From an uncultured Synechococcus sp. (GTDB taxonomy: Bacteria; Cyanobacteriota; Cyanobacteriia; PCC-6307; Cyanobiaceae): 64,000 nucleotides of DNA. A program made the translations under genes and the position numbers. Below are positions 54,347-60,784 of this stretch, one piece after another. Below the pieces are notes generated by a model that ran no database searches, was not told the DNA's origin, and saw only the letters and a list, made by a program, of their open reading frames with translations. Where the stretch lies: NCBI GenBank assembly GCA_913057985.1, contig CAJXPL010000004.1, forward strand, positions 1 to 64,000. Reading direction: 5' to 3'. How positions within the stretch are numbered: the stretch's first letter is position 1; the number at the start of each line of letters is the position of its first letter.

Positions 54347-55092
54347 CGCTTCACCATCAGGACCCACATCCTCCAGGTCAGGGCGAATCCGGCTGATGCA
54401 TCGGCTTGGGGCCAAGCCCGGAAGACGGCCTTCCATTGGCCTGGGGAGAGCTGGCCCCCGTTGGTGACGGAGGCGCCGATGTTGCTCATCGGTCGCAGCA
54501 GCCGCAGTGGATTGGCGGCGCGTTGGGTGAAGCTCAGGCACTCGTCCCGTTGCACCACCCCATCCGGCAGGGCTGCCATCAGTTGCTCCCGCACCGGCAT
54601 GGACAAGGCCGTGCAGGTTTGATTCGCTGCCCGGGCTGCGTGCTGCCATTGCGGAAAACTTCCAGCCACCGGCACCGCCAGGGCCAGCCAGCCCCCCTTT
54701 GGCAGGGCATCCACCCAACGCCGAAGCTGCTGGGCTGGATCCGGTAACCAATGCAAAACAAAGCTGGAGGCCAGCAGTTGTGGAGGCTCACTCCAGTTCG
54801 GTAACCCGCGGCTCAGGTCATGCCGCAGGGTGTGGGTTCCATGGGGGTGGCTGTTCAACATGGCGGCACTTCCGTCAAGACGGATCACCTGCTGGCCTGG
54901 ATGAGCGACTTCCAGGGCTGCGGCCAGATGACCGGTGCCGCTGCCGAGGTCAGCCCACAGGCCGCGCCGGATGGAGCAGCGACGGCTCAGTTGGGCCAGG
55001 CGCCAGGCCATGGCCCGTTGCAGCAACGCCTCGCCTGCATAGGTCGGTGCTGCGCGACTAAAGCGCTCCAACACCTGGTCGGGGCGAATCAC
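54343..55092 (-). CDS. bioC: Malonyl-ACP O-methyltransferase
   Basis: This SAM methyltransferase starts the pimelate pathway. QVLERFSRAAPTYAGEALLQ is the BioC N-terminus. The SAM site is LWADLGSGTGHLAAALEVAH, and ASSFVLHWLPDPAQQLRRWV follows. I prefer the GTG at 55092, which overlaps the bioK stop as GTGA like the other joints of this operon. The ATG at 55107 is the alternative. Confidence 0.9.
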   Translation of the reverse strand: MIRPDQVLERFSRAAPTYAGEALLQRAMAWRLAQLSRRCSIRRGLWADLGSGTGHLAAALEVAHPGQQVIRLDGSAAMLNSHPHGTHTLRHDLSRGLPNWSEPPQLLASSFVLHWLPDPAQQLRRWVDALPKGGWLALAVPVAGSFPQWQHAARAANQTCTALSMPVREQLMAALPDGVVQRDECLSFTQRAANPLRLLRPMSNIGASVTNGGQLSPGQWKAVFRAWPQADASAGFALTWRMWVLMVKR

Positions 55093-55778
55093 AGGGCCCC
55101 CAGCCATTGCTGCACCACCGAGAGCACCGTTGGTGTGATCAGTGCGTGGCCCCAATTCGGATCCCGCTGCAGGGTCAGCGGCTGCGCTCCGAGGTCATCG
55201 ATCAGCTGCTGTGCTGATGCGGCGTGCACCACAGCGTCTTGTTCGCCCTGCACCACCAGCACAGGCACCGCTTCAGGCCAGCCCGTTGGCAGGCTCTGGC
55301 AGTGCACCAGAAGCTCCAGATCCTGCTGCAGCCGCTGGCGCCCCAGGCTCGTCAAACCCTGCAGCAGGGGGGCTGGGGGCAGGGCGCTGCGGGCATGGGG
55401 TGAAGCGGCTTTGTCGAGGAAGCGCTCCAGCATCATCAGTTCCTCGTCGGTGCCCAGGGCCGCCTGCATCCCCTTCAGAGCCACCGCCACCGCGCGCCCT
55501 GCGCGCCCGTGGGGCACGAAGGCGCTGAAGCTCCCCAGGAGCACCACCGCATCGGCCTGTGCCAGCACAGCTGCCGGCAGCAGGTGCAGCCCCAGGGAGT
55601 GGGCGATCAACAGGTTGCGTCCTGGGCCGGGGGGCCATGCCGGAGCAACGGTCTCACCGCCGCTGTAGCCACGGTCCGCGCTGGACCATGTCGCTCCCCT
55701 GTTTTCAAAGCGTTGACGCCAGTGGGACCAGGTGCCGGCCTGGCCAGCCCAACCATGCATCGCCAGGACCTGCATCAT
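55089..55778 (-). CDS. bioK: Pimeloyl-ACP methyl ester esterase, BioK type
   Basis: This 229-residue alpha/beta hydrolase has the N-terminal MMQVLAMHGWAGQAGTWSHW. The nucleophile serine is in LLIAHSLGLHLLP. An aspartate sits in VVQGEQDAVVHAASAQ and the histidine in PNWGHALITPTV. It ends pimelate synthesis by hydrolysing the methyl ester. Marine cyanobacteria use BioK here in place of BioH. The ATG at 55778 overlaps the bioF stop (ATGA) and fixes the start. The BioK name rests on context and lineage. Confidence 0.85.
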   Translation of the reverse strand: MMQVLAMHGWAGQAGTWSHWRQRFENRGATWSSADRGYSGGETVAPAWPPGPGRNLLIAHSLGLHLLPAAVLAQADAVVLLGSFSAFVPHGRAGRAVAVALKGMQAALGTDEELMMLERFLDKAASPHARSALPPAPLLQGLTSLGRQRLQQDLELLVHCQSLPTGWPEAVPVLVVQGEQDAVVHAASAQQLIDDLGAQPLTLQRDPNWGHALITPTVLSVVQQWLGAL

Positions 55779-56914
55779 CGAGACCCGAGGGCTGCGAGCA
55801 GTTGCTCCAATGTGCCCTCCGGCAGGTCCCGCCGCAGCACCAGGCGCAAACGGGCGGTCCCCTCCGGCACGGTGGGCGGCCGGATCGCTACCGACAGCAG
55901 CCCCGCCTGCTCCAGCTGTTGCTGGAGGTCGAGCGCGTCCTGGTCGTCCCCGACCAACAGCGGGAGAACGGGGCCGTGTCCTGCCGGTTTCGCCCAACCC
56001 TGGTGCGCCAGTGCTGTCCTCAAGCGTTCCGAGCGCAGGCTCAGCTCGCTTCCCCAGTTGGGATGGGCTTGGATCAGGCGCAAGGCAGCCTGGGCTCCCG
56101 CCACCAGAGGTGGGGCCAGGGCCGTGGTGTAGCGGAAGGCCCCACTGGTTTGCAGCAGCAGCTCCATCGTGGTGTGGTCCCCAGCCAAAAATGCACCTCC
56201 GCTGCCGAAGGCCTTGCCGAAGGTGCCGCACACCAAGGCCACAGGCCGTTGGAGTCCATGGCAAAGCCCACGGCCGCCGGGCCCCAGCACCCCCAGGCCA
56301 TGGGCTTCGTCCACCAGCAGCTGTGCACCGTGGTGGGCACAAAGGTCGGCGATGCCCTGCAGATCAGGGCTGGTGCCTTCCATGCTGAACAGGCTTTCCG
56401 TCACCACCAGTGGTGGCCGTGTTGTCGGCTTGAGCCGCTGCAGCCGCTGGTCGAGATCTTCAAGATCGTTGTGGGCAAAGCGTTGCAGCCGCGCCCCACT
56501 GGTGCGGATGCCGGCCAGCAGCGAGTGGTGGATCAGCCGGTCCACCAACACGATGGTGTGCCTGTCACTCAGGGCCGTTAGGGCGGCGATGTTGGCTTGA
56601 AATCCGCTGGGGAACAGCAGCACCCGGTCACGGTTCAGCCAGGTGGCGAGAGCTGCTTCCAGCTGCAGATGGCGTGGTCGGGTGCCGGTGATCAGGCGAG
56701 ATCCACCGGCACCAACGCCATCGGAGGCCATGGCCTCCGATGCCGCTGCGAGCACATCGGGATGACGGCTGAGCCCGAGGTAGTCGTTGCTCGCTAGATC
56801 AACCAGCTGACCAGCTCCGGCGGGATCCTGCAGCTGCCAGGGCTCCTGGCCGGAGTTCAAGCTCCGCAGGCGTCGGCGGCGGGCTGGGGGGATGGGAGAA
56901 GCGTGGTCCCGCAT
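55775..56914 (-). CDS. bioF: 8-amino-7-oxononanoate synthase
   Basis: This 379-residue PLP enzyme condenses pimeloyl-ACP with alanine. DLASNDYLGLSRHPDVLAAA and GVGAGGSRLITGTRPRHLQL are family hallmarks. VDEAHGLGVLGPGGRG binds PLP, and the Schiff-base lysine is in CGTFGKAFGSGGAF. The ATG at 56914 is chosen; the frame upstream has no similarity and overlaps the divergent transporter. It heads the bioF-K-C-D operon. Confidence 0.93.
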   Translation of the reverse strand: MRDHASPIPPARRRRLRSLNSGQEPWQLQDPAGAGQLVDLASNDYLGLSRHPDVLAAASEAMASDGVGAGGSRLITGTRPRHLQLEAALATWLNRDRVLLFPSGFQANIAALTALSDRHTIVLVDRLIHHSLLAGIRTSGARLQRFAHNDLEDLDQRLQRLKPTTRPPLVVTESLFSMEGTSPDLQGIADLCAHHGAQLLVDEAHGLGVLGPGGRGLCHGLQRPVALVCGTFGKAFGSGGAFLAGDHTTMELLLQTSGAFRYTTALAPPLVAGAQAALRLIQAHPNWGSELSLRSERLRTALAHQGWAKPAGHGPVLPLLVGDDQDALDLQQQLEQAGLLSVAIRPPTVPEGTARLRLVLRRDLPEGTLEQLLAALGSR

Positions 56915-56968
56915 CACAACATTCTGGAATCCGCCCTGAACAAGGATGGCCGCAGTCCTCTGATCGTC

Positions 56969-57901
56969 ATGACCTGGGAGCGTTTCACTCTGCTCTTTCC
57001 GCTTTGGACGTTGCTGGGAGCTCTGCTGGCCTTGCTGCATCCCCCGCTGTTCATCTGGTTCAAGGGGCCACTGATCGCCCTTGGACTCGGCGTGATCATG
57101 CTCGGCATGGGCGTCGGGTTGACACCCGCTGATTTCGTTCGGGTGGGTCGACGCCCTCGCGCCATGCTGCTGGGGGTGCTGGTGCAGTTCTTGGTGATGC
57201 CGGCCCTTGCCGCTGGGATCGCGGCGGCTCTTCATCTGCCTGCCCCGCTTGCGGTGGGCTTGGTTCTGGTCGGCTGCTGCCCGGGGGGGACCGCCAGCAA
57301 TGTGGTGGCTCTGATCGGCCGTGGCGATGTGGCGCTGTCGGTGGTCATGACCACGATCAGCACCCTGGCGGCGGTGGTGTTGACCCCGCGTCTCACGCAG
57401 GTGTTGGCCAGCCAGTACGTGCCGGTGGACGGTTGGGCCCTGTTTCTGGCCGTGCTTCAGGTGGTGTTGCTGCCGGTCACCGTTGGGGTTGTGCTCAAGC
57501 GTGGTCTGCCCGGTGTGGCCCAGCGGATTGAGCCGGTGATGCCTCCCCTAGCGGTGATGGCCATCGTGATGATCGTCTCCAGCATCGTGGGCAGCCAGAC
57601 GGCTGTGCTGCGTCAGCAGGGGCCCGTGCTGATCCTGGCTTGCCTGCTGCTGCATGGCGGCGGCTTCCTGCTCGGCTGGCTGATTCCCCGGCTGGCGGGG
57701 CAGAGCGTGCAGGCTCAGCGCACCATCAGCATCGAGGTGGGCATGCAGAACTCGGGACTGGCCGTGGTGCTCGCCCGCAGTGGCGGGTTCGCCAGTCCCC
57801 TCACGGCGTTGCCGGGTGCCATCTCTGCAGTGATTCACTGCCTGATCGGCAGCGCCCTTGCCGCAGTGTGGAGGCGCCAACCTCGCACTAATTGCAGATG
57901 A
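56969..57901 (+). CDS. BASS-family (bile acid:sodium symporter-like) transporter
   Basis: This 310-residue membrane protein has about nine or ten helices. VGLVLVGCCPGGTASNVVAL is the conserved crossover motif and ISIEVGMQNSGLAVVLARSG the second one, as in ASBT and YocS. Plant and cyanobacterial relatives move pyruvate, pantoate or bicarbonate with sodium. The ATG at 56969 (MTWERFTLLFPLW) starts just before the first helix and is preferred to 56903. It is divergent from bioF, so a link to biotin precursors is conceivable but unproven. Confidence 0.88.
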   Translation: MTWERFTLLFPLWTLLGALLALLHPPLFIWFKGPLIALGLGVIMLGMGVGLTPADFVRVGRRPRAMLLGVLVQFLVMPALAAGIAAALHLPAPLAVGLVLVGCCPGGTASNVVALIGRGDVALSVVMTTISTLAAVVLTPRLTQVLASQYVPVDGWALFLAVLQVVLLPVTVGVVLKRGLPGVAQRIEPVMPPLAVMAIVMIVSSIVGSQTAVLRQQGPVLILACLLLHGGGFLLGWLIPRLAGQSVQAQRTISIEVGMQNSGLAVVLARSGGFASPLTALPGAISAVIHCLIGSALAAVWRRQPRTNCR

Positions 57902-58131
57902 TCTGACAGGTAAGTGTTTATTTCGCTACCGGCGGTGATTGCAACCAGATTGCGACTAGGTGTCGGTTAACTGCCTGATACGCCTTCATAAAATCCCAGG
58001 AAGGACGGCGGCGATTCATAAAAACCCGTTACTTCCAAAGACATGATCACCAGGTGAGACTCGCTGGCTAACACGCTTCATCTGCCCACCTCACCTTCCT
58101 CTGCCAGGTAGGTGCTCAAGGCTTACAGCTG

Positions 58132-58154
58132 CTGATCATTTGGCAAATGATCAG
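58132..58154. promoter_or_regulatory. Perfect 23-base palindrome
   Basis: CTGATCATTTG (58132-58142) is mirrored by CAAATGATCAG (58144-58154) around one G. It overlaps the stop codon of the minus-strand small gene at 58151. It may be that gene's hairpin terminator without a T run, or a protein-binding site. Confidence 0.75.
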
Positions 58155-58339
58155 ACAGGATCGTCATGGAAGGTGTGCTCAAGCAAGGCTCGAAAAAGCT
58201 CTTGTTTTTTGTACTCAAGAAACTCTTGCTCCTCTGCAGGTCCGCCAGGCCAATTTCTCAACGCATCGCAAGTCGTCTTGTATTCGAGCTTGAGAGACCG
58301 CAAATCAAGGTGGAGGCTCGCAACTATTTCCTCGCGCAC
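58151..58339 (-). CDS. 62-residue hypothetical protein
   Basis: MREEIVASLHLDLRSLKLEY is followed by CDALRNWPGGPAEEQEFLEY and KKQELFRALLEHTFHDDPV. The residue use is natural and helical, unlike the opposite strand. No family is recognised. It stands alone in the accessory stretch. Confidence 0.5.
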   Translation of the reverse strand: MREEIVASLHLDLRSLKLEYKTTCDALRNWPGGPAEEQEFLEYKKQELFRALLEHTFHDDPV

Positions 58340-58519
58340 TTAGTGGAGGCGTCTTCACACATTATTACAGATACTCAACTCTGCTTGACGTAGGGCCTGA
58401 TACAGGTGCGCAGTAGCTATGGCTTTTTCTTTCTGCGAGCGGTCTGCGGTGCGGATACCTCCGTCACGGCGCAAGGAACAATTCCGCGATGGTTCATGGG
58501 TTGAAATTTTCTGAAGTCA

Positions 58520-58684
58520 ATGACCTCCGAAACCAAGAACTGGGCAGTTGTTGCAGCCGCCATGGAAGCTCAAGGGGCTACCAACAGCCAGATGTACCGA
58601 CGCGCTAAAGCGATGGCCGAAGGAAAGGCAGATCCAATGCCGACGAGCTATCCCGCTGCACCTCACAGCATCTCTGTTGCCTGA
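58520..58684 (+). CDS. 54-residue hypothetical protein
   Basis: The ATG at 58520 gives MTSETKNWAVVAAAMEAQGA, then TNSQMYRRAKAMAEGKADPM, ending PHSISVA. It resembles short conserved proteins of marine Synechococcus in style (helical N-terminus, PMPTSYP tail), but I cannot name a family. A GC-rich hairpin follows 16 bases after the stop. Confidence 0.5.
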   Translation: MTSETKNWAVVAAAMEAQGATNSQMYRRAKAMAEGKADPMPTSYPAAPHSISVA

Positions 58685-58700
58685 GTTAACGATCCAAGGC

Positions 58701-58716
58701 CCCCGCGCGAGCGGGG
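58701..58716 (+). terminator. Probable terminator hairpin
   Basis: CCCCGC, loop GCGA, GCGGGG form a six-pair all-GC stem, followed by ATTTCCCTTC. The T run is weak, but the position just after a small gene fits a terminator. Confidence 0.5.
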
Positions 58717-58734
58717 ATTTCCCTTCGTTGCTGT

Positions 58735-58932
58735 TCAACGGCCTTCTAGGGCTATGGCTTGATCCATTCTCTTCTCCTCGGCAGTGAGGAAATCGGCCCA
58801 CATCCCTATGAGAAAGCTCAGTGTGGCTAAGGCCTGTAACTGCTCTTTCGATCCAGGGCGGGTGTATTTGAAGTCCATGAACATGCGATCAGCGGCTGAT
58901 TGCTGTTCCTTGCATCGGGCATCAATAGACAT
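58735..58932 (-). CDS. 65-residue hypothetical protein
   Basis: MSIDARCKEQQSAADRMFMD, then FKYTRPGSKEQLQALATLSF and LIGMWADFLTAEEKRMDQAI. It has a possible membrane or amphipathic helix in the middle. It begins two bases after the stop of the gene at 58935-59123, so the two form a pair. No family is recognised. Confidence 0.5.
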   Translation of the reverse strand: MSIDARCKEQQSAADRMFMDFKYTRPGSKEQLQALATLSFLIGMWADFLTAEEKRMDQAIALEGR

Positions 58933-58934
58933 CG

Positions 58935-59123
58935 TCAGGCTTCGACTTCAGTTTTTTCGTCAGCTTTCTGATGAGCCTCCAGCGAAGTTGCTACAGCTGA
59001 TTCGCAGCGGGAGCAGTCGCCAGCGTTGGAGACGCTATTGAGTCCAGTCAAGGCGATGACAGCGATGATCACGCTGTCACCCAAGGAAGCAGAGATCGCT
59101 AGTAATTTTTTGATTCGACTCAT
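58935..59123 (-). CDS. 62-residue hypothetical protein with N-terminal hydrophobic segment
   Basis: MSRIKKLLAISASLGDSVII is followed by AVIALTGLNSVSNAGDCSRC and a polar tail ESAVATSLEAHQKADEKTEV. Basic residues then a hydrophobic stretch suggest a signal anchor. A CSRC pair follows it outside the membrane. It is paired with the gene at 58735-58932. Confidence 0.45.
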   Translation of the reverse strand: MSRIKKLLAISASLGDSVIIAVIALTGLNSVSNAGDCSRCESAVATSLEAHQKADEKTEVEA

Positions 59124-59179
59124 GCCGCCACATTACAAGCATTCGTAACATTTCGTATTGACCTCGTTTTCGGGTTCCT

Positions 59180-59281
59180 ATGTCCGTCACCAGCCAAGAC
59201 CTGATCGCTTTCTTTTGCAGCTTCGGCGTGGCTCTCGTAGCCCTGAACCTTTGCAGGCTGGCGCAGTCGGCAAAAGGGTGA
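59180..59281 (+). CDS. 33-residue hydrophobic peptide
   Basis: The ATG at 59180 gives MSVTSQDLIAFFCSFGVALV and then ALNLCRLAQSAKG. One membrane helix with a short basic tail, a common shape for small membrane proteins in these genomes. Support is weak because of its size. Confidence 0.35.
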   Translation: MSVTSQDLIAFFCSFGVALVALNLCRLAQSAKG

Positions 59282-59415
59282 GGTCAAGGTTGAAACCTGG
59301 GGACGATCTGAGTCACCAGGACAATGCTCACCCAATTGGTGACGCCTGTATCGACAACTGGCTTTTTCGCGCGTTGTAGGGCTACCACTAACAACAGGGT
59401 TAAAGGCATCCCCGC

Positions 59416-59601
59416 TTGGTCAAAAAGCTCCCTTGCCGCGTGTGCGGCAAGACAATCGAACTATCTGAAGTTGCTGCGAAGTTCGCGGCTGGCTCAGCTG
59501 TTCACGCAATGTGCGTTCCCAAGGCCAAGACCACTCGTAAAGGCCCGTCTTTTAAGAACCTGACTCGCTGGCTGGATCGTGTCTTGAGCGCATCCGATTA
59601 A
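59416..59601 (+). CDS. 61-residue protein with CxxC
   Basis: The start is a TTG at 59416. KKLPCRVCGKTIELSEVAAK and AVHAMCVPKAKTTRKG give two CxxC-like half sites (C-x2-C and a later single C with a nearby H), possibly a zinc site. The rest is basic. It is unrecognised. Confidence 0.5.
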   Translation: MVKKLPCRVCGKTIELSEVAAKFAAGSAVHAMCVPKAKTTRKGPSFKNLTRWLDRVLSASD

Positions 59602-59766
59602 GAGTGGCTCGCTCCTTCATACCGCTACCGTTTCGCCGCTACCCATGCGGTGCACTGCTTTCCAGTTGAGGCACCCGCTGCCTGTTCCCCTCACGATTAA
59701 TGAGTCTTCTGACTGGTAGGCCGGCTTGCGTTTCCCGTCTATTACGGGCCAAGTCGCCACAAGACC

Positions 59767-59877
59767 ATGGACATGATGTTCTTCATCGGCGTGAACATTG
59801 CTCTTCTAGGCCTGCTCGTCTACGGCCTCATGACGGCCAAAGAGAAGATCAAGGCTGGCCGTAAAGAGATCGTCTGA
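59767..59877 (+). CDS. 36-residue single-span membrane peptide
   Basis: The ATG at 59767 (or 59773) gives MDMMFFIGVNIALLGLLVYG and then LMTAKEKIKAGRKEIV. It has one helix and a basic cytoplasmic tail, a clear membrane-peptide pattern. Its end overlaps the end of the decayed minus-strand gene. Confidence 0.45.
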   Translation: MDMMFFIGVNIALLGLLVYGLMTAKEKIKAGRKEIV

Positions 59878-60257
59878 CGTATCGGCCAACTAGCTGAGAC
59901 CTCGGCCTGAGGTGCATGGCCTGCTGCATCGACGCCAGGCTCATTTCCATGGGGTGACTTTTTCGACACCTGTTCCATGCATCCAGTCTGGTTCCCAGGT
60001 CTCCTGGTCGATGGTGGGGATCCATGAAGCGATTGCCGGTGGAGCGGCACCACACCGGGACGAAAACCTTCAGCTTGTCGGCGAGCAACAGGTCGAGGCA
60101 GGCCCATCAAGGCAGTAAGCCTTGATGGTTGGCGACCCTCCGTATTTCTCGATGCTGCTGGTGAGCCATAGCTGTTGGAGCTGATCGACCTAGTTTTGGT
60201 TGTTCAAGCACTCCCAGATGTCCCGCACTGACCCGGTCACATCCAAGGTGCTCATCT
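59849..60257 (-). pseudogene. Decayed hypothetical protein gene
   Basis: Reading leftward from the ATG at 60257 gives MSTLDVTGSVRDIWECLNNQ, then an in-frame TAG at 60192-60190. It continues as VDQLQQLWLTSSIEKYGGSP and TIKAYCLDG. A one-base loss near 60103 moves the reading to CLDLLLADKLKVFVPVW, then NRFMDPHHRPGDLGTRLDAW and HPMEMSLASMQQAMHLRPRS. Rejoined, this is a natural-looking protein of about 130 residues. The family is unknown. The piece 59849-60088 alone is open from a TTG. Confidence 0.5.
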
Positions 60258-60304
60258 CTGTCCTCGCCGCCGTCTGGAGACGTCGCTCGCCTTAGTCGGT
60301 CGCC

Positions 60305-60535
60305 CTAGGTCGAGCTCCCTTCGTGGAGTTCGAGCAGCAGGCGGGCGGCGAGGCCACGGGAGATCCGTCGTGCCACGAGCAGATCGCAGATCCAGGTGAA
60401 CAGCGGCGGGGCATCGGTGCTGGCTGCCAGGCGCTCTTCGAGGGCCTTCAGCTCCTTGACGTCGCGGCAGCCCCTCAAGGCATCGATCAGGGTGTCTTCA
60501 GCCGGTCGCGGCTTGGTGATATGAGTGTCGGTCAC
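60305..60535 (-). CDS. 76-residue hypothetical protein
   Basis: The GTG at 60535 gives MTDTHITKPRPAEDTLIDAL, then RGCRDVKELKALEERLAAST and LVARRISRGLAARLLLELHE. The residue use is natural, helical and charged. It is unrecognised. It is divergent from the helicase gene region. Confidence 0.5.
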   Translation of the reverse strand: MTDTHITKPRPAEDTLIDALRGCRDVKELKALEERLAASTDAPPLFTWICDLLVARRISRGLAARLLLELHEGSST

Positions 60536-60618
60536 AGGCGGTGGCGCTATACCCCTCCGTCATGGCACTGACGGAGTGCCCCTGTCACCCTTCGCTTCGC
60601 TGCAGCGGAGGCAGGCAC

Positions 60619-60647
60619 AAAAAAAGCTCCAGTGGTTTCACCAGAGC
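60619..60647 (-). terminator. Rho-independent terminator, minus strand
   Basis: Read on the minus strand, GCTCTGGTG (60647-60639) pairs with CACTGGAGC (60634-60626), nine pairs with two wobbles, and runs into seven T residues (60625-60619). No minus-strand coding gene lies immediately to its right, so it may end a small RNA or an antisense transcript starting near the helicase promoter. Confidence 0.7.
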
Positions 60648-60784
60648 TCGAAGCATTCTCTTCATTATTTTTCATGATCTGGCTTGGTTCCGTCAAAGGA
60701 GGTCGGCACATCTGATTGATTGCATTGGCGCGGCTTATCGCTTGTTTGAAAAGAGAGCTCAGCCAGGCTCCTTAAGATTGTTCG

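Noticed and set aside
59120..59335. 71-codon minus-strand frame
   Set aside because: Its composition looks like noise and it is opposite the better-supported 33-residue membrane peptide.
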